From Ridgeia piscesae (lineage: Eukaryota > Annelida > Polychaeta > Sabellida > Siboglinidae): 64,000 nt of DNA. Both the position numbers and the translations under genes were made by a program. The notes beneath the pieces are model-generated. The model was given only the letters and a program-made list of their open reading frames with translations. It did not search any database and had not been told where the DNA came from. Of the stretch, positions 34,701 to 44,159 are shown piece after piece; positions within the stretch are counted from its first letter, which is position 1, and each line of letters opens with the position of its first letter. The stretch is from assembly GCA_025642075.2 (NCBI GenBank), contig JAODUO010000132.1:1-64000 (forward strand), in the 5' to 3' direction.

Positions 34701-37121
34701 ACATTTGTAGCTGTACGCCTGCTGCTAATGACATTTGTAGCCCTACCCCTGCTGCTAATGACAGTTGTAGCTGTACCCCTGCTGCTAATGACATTTGTAG
34801 CCCTATCCCTGCTGCCAATGACATTTGTAGCTGTACCCCTGCTGCTAATGACATTTGTAGCCCTACCCCTGCTGCTAATGACATTTGTAGCCCTACCCCC
34901 CTCCTGTTGCTAATGAAATTTGTAGCAGTACCCCTGCTGCTAATGACATTTGCAGCCCTGCCCCTGTTGCTAATGACATTCCTTGGAATTATCCGAGCTC
35001 ACTATTTTGGAATTTGTGCAGTGATTTGAATGACAGGGAGGCGATTACTATAAACACCGAACGGTTAAATTTTAAAGTTGGTTCTGCTTCGTTAAAACAT
35101 ATTTGCGATTTACCTTATAATACATTTTATTATAATGTACCCCAGTGTATAACATAACAATACAGTAAAATATAAAAACAAGAGAAAATATTTAATAAGA
35201 CTGCAGAAGGCTAGCCGATAAGTAACAGCTTTTACAGTTATGTGTACATAATTGTTCAGACAGTTATTGGCTGATGTGGAGTATACAGATTACAGTGATC
35301 AAGTGATTCATAGTCATCTATGCACAATGGCTTGCACATACAAAGTGATCTTCAAGTGCAGGTACTATACTTATTCAAACAGATTTATATGTCAATGTTT
35401 CATACTGATTATCCTGCATGTATCACACATTATCTGTGCTGTATTAGAAAGTAGCTAGACACATTTTAGAATAATATTTTAACACGAAATATGTAAACAT
35501 CTTGTGAGCCTTCCAGCCAGCTCCATATAAGAAAGAAAAAATATGTTCAAACCAAGATTTAGTTTACTTAAAGATAACTTATTTATAGCAGCAATAAAAT
35601 AGCATTTTTTAATGGGTGTTCTACAAATTAAACATTTATTAAAATCACACCACTTACCCAGTTCCAGATTTGCCTTTTCCAGTGCCTCCCTGCCCTTTCC
35701 CATGACGTCCACCTCATATACTGCATCCGGCTGAATATCTAGGTCAAAGGTTGTGATCGGTGAAGCATAACGACATTCAGTCATGCGATCATGAAGACTG
35801 GTGACGAGCGAATCTTCCATGTCTTTTGTGACAATGGCAGTGTCACCACCTGGACCTGATGCCACTGTGTCACCAAATGTGACAAGATATCGACGTGAGA
35901 CCTCGACACGGGTGACAGATGACAGTCCAACAGAGTGACATATTGACACAGCATTGGTGGAAAATGCAGTCGAGAAATTCAGCCTGCAAAACATGAGGGT
36001 AAAATAATCAATAGCTAAATAGAAATGCCTACTTGACAAAAACAATTTCCGTAATCCCCATATAATCCCACAAGGCCACAACACTGGATTATGGTACTTT
36101 ACTGACGTGTATTATATATATTGATCGATAATTGTAACAACTTCACTAACAAGTGAATTACATAATTTTTATGTCAACTGATGCAGCATTACCAGATACA
36201 TTTAGAAATTATTTAATGTACTACGACATTTCTGTAGACTGTAGTGTAGTAGCAATCTCCAAAATGTCTGTGGAAAATCCATAACGGTAATTGTTAGGTA
36301 CAGGATAGCCCTGTTATACTGACTAACAAACAATTATAACATAAATGTAGCAAGTCACAATATTCAGTCACTACTTCTGCACTCCATACATGTGAATGTT
36401 ACATTAAAATAATTTAATAAAATATAGTAGATCCTTTCTTAGAAACACAAGAACCTTCTAGGATGATGTTACATAATGTTGCTGGAAATACGTTGACAAA
36501 ACATAAAAATGTCACCATTACTTGCATGAATTTAAAAATAATGTGCTACAAGATCTCATCATTAACTGGAAAGCACGCCAAAGTGTTGAAAATAAAAATT
36601 ATGTAGTCACAAAAACTGATCACTGTGATTAGTAAACCAAATGGAATTTGTTATCCTCATAAAGTTTGTATTTCATATGCAAGGGAGCATTGATTACCTT
36701 GGTCCTATCTCCACAAGTCGCTTCAGTTTGCTACTACCCGGCTGCAGATAAGTTTGTTTGGAAAGAATTTCTTCAAACGGGATCTGCAGAATCCATAGCA
36801 ATTTCTTTTCCTCTTCCTCAGAAAGCTCTGAAACAACACAGAAGTTCTACATAAAATACTCCTAAACAGTTTCATACATCTAGGATACTGCATCATTTGC
36901 ATAAAACAACTATCAATATTTAAGATGAAATGAGAAAACAAAGTTACACATAATGTAACGTTACCTTTGACTGGACCAGAGAGCTCAATGTAGAAACAGA
37001 GTTCTGTGTCAAGGCTTGTGATTGGATAGGCTTTGGTGACAGCTGATTGCAAGTTGTCAAGTGTCACATGATGTTGTGATCCAATCAGTGCAGGTCTGCG
37101 ATACCAGCATAGCACCACCAT
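10740..37121 (-). CDS. PFAS: Phosphoribosylformylglycinamidine synthase (FGAR amidotransferase), complete, 24 coding exons
   Basis: Minus-strand exons, 5' to 3': 37121-36965, 36827-36698, 35983-35658, 34375-34267, 33619-33479, 32093-31966, 31193-31065, 30530-30270, 28407-28177, 26016-25793, 24719-24597, 24312-24181, 23833-23729, 23399-23274, 20230-20050, 18664-18578, 18158-18003, 16231-16115, 14976-14822, 14613-14385, 14015-13809, 12680-12513, 11775-11614, 11056-10740. All junctions are GT-AG and keep frame; the 4101 nt encode 1366 residues, close to vertebrate PFAS. The cytosolic enzyme makes FGAM from FGAR, glutamine and ATP, step 4 of purine synthesis. Order: N-terminal PurS-like part; synthetase halves with SEHSRHWFFKG (exon 5), TAETHNFPTG (exons 6-7), GGPVYRIGVGGGAASS (exon 9) and GHDVSDGGL (exon 18); then a class I glutaminase from about residue 1083 (IREEGSNGDRE) with GVCNGCQ (nucleophile Cys1182) and MPHPER (His1323, Glu1325). 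An acceptor at 37124, two bases before the ATG, implies an upstream 5'UTR exon. No stop or frameshift is seen. Confidence 0.97.
11970..12330 (+). mobile_element. LINE 3' fragment (CR1/Jockey-like) in a PFAS intron
   Basis: Around 12,020-12,120 one frame reads YDSFFPATPRQWNRLP and ends in a stop. This is the signature C-terminus of non-LTR retrotransposon reverse transcriptases. The following sequence, ending in ccagtatatggaagaaga, is a typical LINE 3' tail. Only the 3' end is present, and it is antisense to PFAS. Confidence 0.75.
12331..12480. other. Intron sequence with poly(A) tract
   Basis: Contains an A-rich run near 12,450-12,465 beside the LINE tail. Nothing else is seen. Confidence 0.4.
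13208..13640 (-). mobile_element. LINE reverse-transcriptase C-terminal fragment (L2/CR1-like)
   Basis: Minus-strand frames read LQRVQNGLARVV, then FLVAAPTLCNSLPASI and FRRRLNTYLFNAAY, the usual C-terminal end of CR1/L2-type LINE polymerases. The reading is broken by stops and frameshifts. It lies in the PFAS intron between exons 22 and 21, in the same orientation as the gene. Confidence 0.75.
15221..15846 (+). mobile_element. Decayed piggyBac-like element flanked by TTAA
   Basis: TTAA stands on both sides (15217-15220 and 15847-15850), the target-site duplication typical of piggyBac. The ends begin CCATTTACGTACGAC and, on the other strand, CCCTTTCAGTCTTAC, a partly matching inverted pair. 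Inside, from the ATG at 15456, a frame reads MAEDSISTSELPLYVLDG and then breaks at a stop. A later frame gives an acidic Ser/Asp/Glu stretch (SSEGSDDESDS), which is like the acidic N-terminus of PGBD transposases. The DDD catalytic core is missing, so it cannot move by itself. It lies in the PFAS intron between exons 19 and 18. Confidence 0.6.
16241..17585. repeat. 33-bp minisatellite, about 40 copies
   Basis: The unit reads aacaaccacagcaagcacac followed by agcactgcctgtg. Because 33 is divisible by 3 and the unit lacks stops in several frames, long repetitive frames appear on both strands (an 11-residue repeat such as NNHSKHTALPV). These are not genes. The array starts 9 nt into the intron from the acceptor of PFAS exon 18. 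A short degenerate stretch at about 16,870-16,980 interrupts it. Confidence 0.97.
17586..18000. other. PFAS intron, no feature seen
   Basis: AT-rich unique sequence between the 33-bp array and exon 17. A small duplication of tttttcagtggtg occurs near 17,850-17,880. No gene is seen. Confidence 0.5.
18860..19695. repeat. CATTTGAATGCA-motif element interrupted by a 28-bp minisatellite
   Basis: Both flanks (18,865-19,000 and 19,560-19,690) contain many near-palindromic words of the type cattcgaatg, catttgaatgca and gcattcaaatg, in both orientations. The middle, about 19,031-19,336, is a separate tandem array of a 28-bp unit (acccatcatacacggcatca + catgagtc), about 11 copies. The flanks may be the two ends of one small foldback or MITE-like element. 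Confidence 0.6.
20246..23166. repeat. 43-bp minisatellite, about 68 copies
   Basis: The unit is about 43 bp: agtaaatacaagattacgac, then tacaatgtgaatgagtgaca, then cta. Variant positions (acaag, acacg, acctg, atagac) recur in patterns that suggest higher-order copying. The array fills nearly the whole PFAS intron between exons 15 and 14 and begins about 16 nt from the exon 15 acceptor at 20,230. It is non-coding. Confidence 0.97.
25680..25746. repeat. (TA)n-rich microsatellite
   Basis: Two ta tracts lie in the intron just downstream, in gene sense, of the donor of PFAS exon 10. Confidence 0.9.
26180..26432. repeat. (CT)n/TGCATT simple repeat
   Basis: Runs of ct separated by tgcatt. It forms frames of Ser/Leu repeats on the plus strand and Arg/Glu repeats on the minus strand; both are artefacts. 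Confidence 0.95.
26572..27287. repeat. 23-bp minisatellite, about 31 copies, G-rich on the PFAS sense strand
   Basis: The unit is ttttcccacccactgtgcca + acc, with small variants. On the minus (PFAS transcript) strand every unit has gggtggg, so neighbouring units could form G-quadruplexes. Repetitive frames of up to about 280 residues appear on both strands because the array has few stops. They are not genes. Confidence 0.97.
27615..27817. repeat. 203-bp foldback repeat
   Basis: Inverted arms run from attcctta (27615-27622) to taaggaat (27810-27817), with matching inner blocks: ttcgact/agtcgaa, gatggccttcatc/gatgaaggcca, and a perfect 14-bp centre tcaccagatggcgt (27704-27717) with acgccatctggtga (27733-27746). 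The left arm carries the hammerhead motif on the minus strand. The right arm is a shorter, diverged copy on the plus strand. Confidence 0.8.
27630..27697 (-). ncRNA. Hammerhead ribozyme motif
   Basis: Read on the minus strand, the core CTGATGA is at 27685-27679. Stem II (aggccatc, loop gat, gatggtt) is at 27678-27661, then GAAA at 27660-27657. A two-pair stem III (AC...GU) closes a loop of 10 nt, and the cleavable GUC ends at 27643. Stem I pairs uuu, then (past an internal loop) the stretch acaag/u before the core with gaa..uguuua after the cleavage site. The element is in PFAS sense, within the intron between exons 9 and 10. Such type I hammerheads with tiny stem III are known in Penelope-like elements and retrozymes. 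The weak base pairs next to the core in stem II are the main doubt about activity. Confidence 0.6.
28408..29640. other. PFAS intron sequence, no gene seen
   Basis: Unique-looking sequence between exon 9 and a dispersed repeat. Frames are short and unsupported. The origin of the GC-richer patch at 28,920-29,180 is unknown. Confidence 0.4.
29640..29895 (+). repeat. Dispersed repeat, copy 1 (matches 42.15-42.37 kb)
   Basis: Shares aagttcaatg, atcttgtaaaagtatatcg, atagttggc.tgagagccaa and gtctctaccctaatc in the same order with 42,152-42,371. The block with tgctgccacctc stands before the rest here (29,652) but after it in the other copy (42,342), as expected if the family is built of tandem or circularly permuted units. 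Confidence 0.7.
31350..31399. repeat. CA/CGCA-type microsatellite
   Basis: Short compound run of acac, acgc and atgc units in the PFAS intron between exons 7 and 6. Confidence 0.85.
32211..32335. repeat. Perfect (ACATG)n pentanucleotide repeat
   Basis: About 24 uninterrupted copies of acatg in the PFAS intron between exons 6 and 5. Perfect purity suggests it is young or actively changing. Confidence 0.98.
32614..33472. repeat. 18-bp minisatellite, about 47 copies
   Basis: The unit is gtttgtggctgtagcact with substitutions mainly at the last positions. It has no stops in several frames, so repeat frames of about 300 residues exist on both strands (FVAVAL, LQPQTV); these are not genes. On the PFAS strand the array begins at intron position +7 after the donor of exon 5 (33479). 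Confidence 0.97.
34606..34985. repeat. 30-bp minisatellite, about 13 copies
   Basis: The unit is gctgctaatgacatttgtag + ccctacccct, with alternating ccctacccct and ctgtacccct forms. It lies in the PFAS intron between exons 4 and 3. Open frames through it are artefacts. Confidence 0.95.
36100..36660. other. PFAS intron, no feature seen
   Basis: AT-rich sequence between exons 3 and 2. No repeat or coding signal was found. Confidence 0.5.
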
Positions 37122-38159
37122 TGCTGTGATAATTAAAAGAAATAATTTATTTACATTAATAATGTAGTTATTACATATGATAGATCATCAATGCACAATG
37201 GAACTGGAACCGGTTTGGGTTGCACTGGAACCGGTATGGGTGGAAGTGGAATTGCTTTGAGTAGAATTGTTGAGAGAAACATTTACAAAACAAATTGACA
37301 GTGGTTTTGTTCGATGCCTAAATTGGCATGTTAGGGCACTGAGTATCACAATCTTTGTTCTAGGCAAGTTCCAAATCTGTGACATATTAGATATATCAAT
37401 ACTTGCTTAGATCTTTGTGTTTTAACTATAAAGCTTTTTTGCCTTATAAGGTATAACCCAGCAAACAAGGAACCACTTCTGAACCAGTTGGCACGTGTCA
37501 TAGGGCCATTTCACTGTATTTGTGAAGTGACATAAAAATATTAAAGTCTGAATTTGAGCAAAATACCAAATGTATATGTTAGATAGGTATCTGAAGTTAC
37601 TGGAAATTGGCATTTGGGTCAAAATTGTGCATTTCTAATATGCAAATTAGCAAATTCACGAAATAATGGATTTCAGCGTTGCGGACAGGACAAATGTTTT
37701 TTTAAGTTTTCTCGTGGTGTATTTAACTTTAGGTCAATTTCTGTTGTTGACAGCATTAGTGTTATGTCTAAGTATAACATGATGCAGTTTTTATTTTTTT
37801 TAAATGTGAAGCCATACAAAATCCACTTCACAGACCCAAGGTGTCCTGTCCGCAACGTTTTCGGTCAAAAAGTTTTAATTTCACCCAAAAATAGTTGTAT
37901 TTGAAAACCCAAACTTTATATTCTCTTAGCTGGGGTATATCTGAATCTGAATAATATCAACCAAAAGCAAAGACAAAAATATAACACACTTCATGGGAAA
38001 CCACAATTCATTTATGTTGCGGACAGGACAAAAACATTGCGGATAGGACATAAAATGACTCAAAAGTGATTTTTGAAAAGAAAACTGTTATTAATCATGA
38101 TTTTCCTATCCTATGGACCTATGTAGGTTGGTCACTTAAATTTAGCCTAGTGGCTTAAG

Positions 38160-38300
38160 CAGGGTTGGCACATTTTTCCCACCATGGTAAATACCGGGTG
38201 GTAATTACCGTCCTGGGAAAAACTCAAATAGTGGTAAATACCAGATTACCTGGGAAAAACTTGAACCATTTTTGCAATACAAGTTACTGTACCATCACTA
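38160..38300. repeat. Small block of GGTAAATACC / TTTTTCCCA inverted words
   Basis: tggtaaatacc (twice), ggtggtaattacc and cctgggaaaaact (twice) alternate with their near complements. This looks like a tiny foldback unit inside the larger transposon. Confidence 0.4.
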
Positions 38301-38799
38301 TAATGATACATGTGTAATTATACATCAGTACTAGTTGTTTTCAAATAATCATTATTGTAGTAAGACTTCAAAGTTCAGTAACAAAAATGTCTGACAGAAA
38401 GTGCCTGTCTACTCTGGTCTACTGATTCTGGGATACATGGCTTCCCAGCAGAGGATCCCAGCAGATTACAAGTTCAAATATTAAACTGGAGCTGATTTGG
38501 GCTCACAAAGACAATGACTATACTATAGGCAGTTATTCTGTACTTGTCTCATAGTCTGAATGTCAAGACATGGTAACTAATGTTTGCAGAGTGGGTACGG
38601 TAGAGCCTGCCAATGTCCAGAGCCCAACAGTCTTGGATGCACCTGTGATGAACAATCGTGGACGTTACACATTTTCGCTTGCCGTCCCAGTAAAGGAATA
38701 GACTATGTAACTCAAAAACTCAATGTTAGAGGGGGCAGGGGTCAGGAGCTTTAGTTGTGAAATCCATGACATTTGGAAAAAATGTTGGTGGGGGGGGGG

Positions 38800-40320
38800 G
38801 GTGAGAAAGAAGCAAACATTATACCATTATTTAAAAAAGGTTCGAGAAACAAGTCAGAGAACTATAGACCAGTGAGTTTAACATCGGTGATTTGCAAACT
38901 ATTAGAAAGACTAATTAAAGATCACCTGGTTGATTTTCTTGTTAAAAATAAATTGATAAACCCATCTCAACATGGGTTTTTAAAAGCGAGGTCATGCTTA
39001 ACAAATATGTTATGTTTTTTGGAAGATGTCACAAAGTGGCTAGATGAGGGATCACCAGTAGATATAATCTACTTAGATTTAAAAAAGCCTTTGACAAAGT
39101 GCCACACCAAAGACTACTACTTAAACTAAAGGCCCATGGCATAGGAAATGGAATGATCAACTGGATAGAAAAATGGCTTATTGATAGAAGACAAAGAGTA
39201 GTAGTTGATGGGGATTGGGGAGGTTTCAAACTGGAAAGCGGTTTTGAGTGGAGTACCGCAGGGATCAGTACTGGGACCTATTTTATTCTTAATATATATC
39301 AATGATCTGGATGATGACATAACAAGCAAGGTGTTGAAGTTTGCGGACGACACAAAAGTGTTTAGGAAAATTAAAAGTGATGCAGATAGACAGCATTTAC
39401 AAGATGATCTTAATAAGTTGATAGAATGGTCTGAGAAGTGGCAAATGCTGTTTAATTTTGGAAAATGTAAGTGCCTTCACACAGGACATGGGAATGAAGA
39501 TGCACAATATACAATGGGTGATACTGTACTAAATACTACCTTAAAGGAAAAGGACTTAGGGTTAACTATTAGTGCTGACATGAAGGTATCAGAGCAGTGT
39601 GGAATTGCAGCAGCGAAGGGAAACCAAATTCTTGGATTAATTAGGCGAAATATAGTGTACAAAGAAAAAGAACTAATAATACCGCTGTATAAAACAATAG
39701 TTAGGCCTCACTTAGAATATTGTATACAAGCATGGAGGCCATATCGCAAGAAGGATATTGATATGCTAGAAAGAGTACAAAGGAGAGCAACCAAAATGAT
39801 ACCAAAACTCAGGAATATTAGTTATGAAATGCGTCTAAAAGAATGTGGTTTAAAAACACTAGAAACCAGAAGATTGAGAGGAGATCAGATTGAGGTGTTT
39901 AAAATATTGAATGGATATGAAAATATTGACAGAAATATTTTTTTCACAGTCAAGGAAGAGAGAAGGACTAGAGGACATGGAGTTACATTAGCAAAGAAGC
40001 AGTGTAGACTAGATATTAGAATTTTTTTATTTTCACAAAGAACAGTAAACGAATGGAACAGATTATCAGCTGATTGTGTAGGTGCTAGTAGTGTTAATAT
40101 ATTTAAAAATAAAATCGACATATACCTAAGACGGGTGGGGTATACTTAGATAGATAGGGGTGGACTCTCGATAAGCCAAATGGCTTCCTAGTCCACCTGC
40201 CATCTAGAGTTGAATCTCTAGGTGGCAATCTTGTTAAATCTTGTTAAATCTGATGAAATCCATCATGGAGAACGCTGTATACATGTCACACTAGATAATA
40301 AAGTTATTTTATTCTTATTA
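38800..40320 (+). mobile_element. 5'-truncated CR1/L2-like LINE, reverse transcriptase
   Basis: The frame opens with IIPLFKKGSRNKSENYRPVS (RT block 1) and then runs through SQHGFLKARSC, the AFDKVPHQRLL-type block, LSGVPQGSVLGPILFLIYIN, the catalytic KFADDTKVF at about 39,340 and a WNRLS terminus, stop at 40,147-40,149. At least two frameshifts (near 39,085 and 39,220) break it. The last 314 residues (39205-40149) are one intact frame. The 5' part with the endonuclease is missing, as is usual for LINE insertions. It sits inside the transposon at 37,457-40,990 and is therefore younger than it. Confidence 0.9.
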
Positions 40321-40999
40321 AAATGCATTTTAATTCATTTATATGCAAAGTGAAAAAGTGTCCTGTCCGCAACACTCTGTCTATGTCCTGTCCGCAACGC
40401 ACAATTAATTACCCCCCTCGGTCATTCTTGAAAATTTTGGAATCTAATTTTCTCCAAAATATACCTACGTCATTTAGGTATAAATATGCAGGGTTTAATG
40501 TCTTAGAAAACAAGTGGATGGACAGAACTTTGGGTTTTTCTAACATACAATAAAACTCACTTCACTTTCTGTCCTGTCTGCAATGCATTTTATTTCACAT
40601 TCCCCCCCAAAATTGAAATTCCAAAGATTTGATTTTGTTATCATATGAAGTGGTACCCAAGTACTTCACTTTCATGCATTCAAACTTTTAAAATATACCC
40701 AAGAATAATTTCTGTGAAAGAAACAAGTCTCTAAATGTCTTGTCCGCAACAAAACGAATACCGTGAAATGGCCCCATACTGGTTCATAATTGGTACCATG
40801 CTATGCTCGTTGTCACGAGTTTTGAACGAGTTTGACACAAGTCATACTGGGTTAGAACTGGTACAGTTGAACTGGTTCACTTTTCCCACAGAATCCAGTG
40901 AATTCACGTACGGAAACACGTGAATTGAGCCAGTTGAACTCGTGAATTCACTTACAGAACATGTGAAATCACGGGTCATTGTTTGCTGGGAATACTCAT

Positions 41000-42140
41000 C
41001 TTTACGCAAAGTCTTGAATTCAGAGAAAGTGGTTTGGATGTTTATTCCTTGTTAAAACAATAAAAAATAGGGTGAAATTTACATGACCGTCTTTGATTTT
41101 GATGACATTTTGTGTGTTGGTTTATGATCATGAGTCTATGCTTCCCACCGAATGTTAGGTCAATCTGACCTTCAGGTCCAGAGATAGAGGTCATCAAACT
41201 CCACTTCTAAGTGACCTACAGATGTAATGTTGGTGTCATTTTAAAGCTATTAGATTTGTCTACCTATATAAACAACAAACCAAAAAAATAATTAAAAAAT
41301 GGTTTGACATTTGACCTGACCTAGCAAAAAACATGTAACCTCCGATTTCGATGATTTTTTTATGTTGAAGAATATATAGAAGTGTTATCATGCGCAATTG
41401 AAAACTTCAGGAGTTATGCTTTTCCAAAACATTTCTAATGCCATATTAATGCTGAAATAAGCAATAAGTACCGTCAAAATGCTCTGTTAGTATGCAAACA
41501 GCGACAAACTTCCTAGAATTTGTTTTCACCTTTACTATCCACTAAATTATATCTTAGTATACATATGCTGGTGTACTTAATATACAATATATAATGGGTC
41601 AGAACAAGCATGTCCATGTTACATACTGTTTTGGTATCCACTGTATTTTCATGCATTAAGCCTGTTCTGCTGGATTTTACCTTGAAAGAAATTTGGTTAA
41701 GCTATAAAGTGTTTGGGTAATGTTAGCTTCTAGCTGGTTCTAATCTACCTCTATATTCTAGACTCATATATGTCTCCATGTTACCTACTGCTCTCAACCA
41801 GCATGGTCAATCTATAGTACTGTAAACAATTTTTTTTGTTAAATATCTTTAATTTTTTATGTCTGGGTTATTAACTAAATAATATTTAATAATAATAAAG
41901 TTTTATTTCAGACAAGACGTCATCCATATATATATAAAAAATACAATTAAAAAAATATGAAAAGTACTATACATATAATACAATCAAAGTAATGATATGA
42001 TCGACGTAAAGATATAAGTGTAAAGTTCGCTTTATACACAATTATTCAAATTTATTCTTTTTAATTTTATGTTTGCGTGGCAGCCAATCGGCATGTTTAA
42101 TTCTTGCTTCATAAACAATTGCAAATATGTATTTCTGTTT
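41000..42140. other. Intergenic, no gene seen
   Basis: AT-rich sequence upstream of PFAS with only short, unsupported frames and a small tatata run near 41,928. Confidence 0.5.
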
Positions 42141-42151
42141 ATCTTTGTGTG

Positions 42152-42371
42152 AACATAAGTTCAATGGTGAATACTTTTCATAGGATATCATTATCTTGTA
42201 AAAGTATATCGTTATTTAAATTTTATTTCATAGTTGGCTTGAGAGCCAATCAATGTCTCTACCCTAATCTGGGGTAAGTCCGCCCTGCCGGTTACATCGG
42301 CAGGCCATTAATTTTCTAGGCGGACTTGAGGGTCTGAAAAGTGCTGCCACCTCACGGAGTCTGGTTAATCG
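42152..42371 (+). repeat. Dispersed repeat, copy 2 (matches 29.64-29.90 kb)
   Basis: Shares ordered blocks with the copy in a PFAS intron, including tatcttgtaaaagtatatcg and gagagccaatca. It has an additional inner inverted pair, aagtccgcc/ggcggactt, at about 42,276-42,330. Confidence 0.7.
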
Positions 42372-43249
42372 AGGCTAGGGCCTGGGGCTGGATAACCAGG
42401 TGTTAAAATTAAGTAAAATACGTAAATATACGTAAGAACGTAAACATAAATGAGCTTGGTTATGACATATTATGTTACCAAACCCCAGCCCATATTAATA
42501 TTCACGCCGTCCTGGATGACACAGTTTTACAATCACATTATTTATCTAAGTCGGTTGGTAATTCGCGGTCGTAATTCGCATATCATAGCCGGCGCATATT
42601 ATCGCCCACGTAATGTTACACGTTTGAATGATTAAGCACATAAAGAACAAAATACGGAACAAAAGGATTAACAAATTACAAGTGCAGTTGCCAGTTTCTT
42701 ACCTGCATGAAACCAGTCTATGTACGACACAACAGTTTAAACAGGATCTTGCTTTTAACACGTGTCTCCCTTCCAAGTACCAAACCGCGCCAAGTTTCCG
42801 CAGGGAAGAGTCCGAAGAGTAAAACATGAATGGTTACATAACGGTTCCCCGGGGTGTCACTCCAATGCAAGACATTGACATGTGGCTAGGGTTTCTTTAA
42901 GCCGTTATAGAATTGTGCAGTTTTCTGTATGATGATATATAAGACATACATGATAATTTTTAGTATATCTATGATATTGCATGTATTATATGAACGATGT
43001 TTAACATCAATACTCATTCTTCGCTCTGACATATAATATTTATAGACAGTACGTATAGTTTTCAGTACTCGGCATCGTCGCGCGTTAGTGTTCTGAAAGT
43101 GTTGATTGTTTATGATATATCTCATATATGAGACTTCCGCATTCGAATTATGCAATATTATATGCAATATAATATTAAAACCTTGCCAAACGCTGGAAAC
43201 AACTTGGAAACATCTTGTTCCATTATAATTAAAACTGAAATAATGATTG

Positions 43250-43345
43250 GTCCCGGAAGGCCTGTTAAGTCACGTGACAGCTTTTCCCTGGCGATAGCGG
43301 CGCCATATTTGTTTGGGGAATAATTATGCGTCCTATTTTTAACGC
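43250..43345 (-). promoter_or_regulatory. Candidate upstream promoter, E-box palindrome
   Basis: gtcacgtgac (43,269-43,278) is a perfect palindromic CACGTG E-box. On the minus strand it is preceded by aaatatggcgccgc, a YY1-like, GC-rich start context. MYC/USF E-boxes are common in purine-synthesis gene promoters, and PFAS needs a 5'UTR exon upstream of 37,124. The distance of 6.1 kb and the absence of a visible donor link make this a guess. Confidence 0.2.
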
Positions 43346-43742
43346 AGCACAAAACGCATTATATATGCGATAACGTTTACAATTTACACTGTCTACATTT
43401 AATACAAACGAATACACATATTACGACTCACGAGGATCTGTTTGTGGATGCCAAGAACGGTACGTTTCCAAATTAAGTCATTTTTGCTCAGCGTCACTGG
43501 CCTCAGCCGGCATATCGGTTGCTGCCTTTTTATCATAATTATGATTATAACGGTGGATATCATATTAAATGCATGTTTAGTCAGGCATAACCGCCACGGA
43601 GGGCAAATGGCATTTACAAACTTGTTACAAAGTTATTTGTATAAAATTAAAACAACGCAAACAAATTTATGACACAAATTTTAATAGCAAACGCAGATCA
43701 CGTGACTTCGTGCGCCACAATTCGTGACGATGTAAGCAATTA

Positions 43743-43791
<49 letters not shown>
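43743..43791. repeat. (TA)n microsatellite
   Basis: Nearly pure ta dinucleotides. Confidence 0.95.
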
Positions 43792-43794
<3 letters not shown>

Positions 43795-44159
43795 TTATCG
43801 GATAAAATTGTGAGCACCTGTTCACAATTATTTCGTTTGGGCTTTGTTGGCCTTTGCATTTGCAGGCTTTGCCTTTGCCTTAGCCTTTAGCGCTGATCGT
43901 CTTATTCAGTTATATTGTAACCAGTGTTTCCCCTGCTACACGATGAGCGAGGTGCAGGTGGGCCACCTAGCTGTGCCAGAATTGCCACCTCACAGCTATT
44001 TCTTGCTATGTTTATGTTTATATGTTGCTACCTTGCATTTGTTTCCTCTCTATTTCCCAGGGAATAGTTTAAAACACCCTAATGAATGCACCATTTTGAA
44101 GGTACTTTTTTAATAGTTGGTGGCCATATTGCGCATAATGCATTCGGTGCTCGCTCAGC

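Larger units (their letters stand above)
37457..40990. mobile_element. Non-autonomous DNA transposon with 12-bp inverted ends, split by a LINE
   Basis: The ends are CCCAGCAAACAA (37457-37468) and its exact inverse TTGTTTGCTGGG (40979-40990). A second inverted pair lies inside (37500-37521 with 40757-40778, about 20 of 22 matching). A 15-bp motif, gttgcggacaggaca, recurs at 37678, 38016 and 38036 on plus and at 37842, 40359, 40384, 40570 and 40736 on minus, with few changes. Without the LINE, the element is about 1.9 kb. No transposase frame is seen, so it must rely on another copy. No clear target-site duplication was found, so the superfamily is not assigned. Confidence 0.7.

Noticed and set aside
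40248..40275. Second hammerhead core in the LINE tail (ctgatga, hairpin, gaac)
   Set aside because: The conserved GAAA is GAAC, and no stem III or cleavage triplet follows.
43158..43352. Minus-strand 64-residue frame as a first coding exon
   Set aside because: Out of frame with PFAS if spliced to its first exon, and no other partner exon was found.
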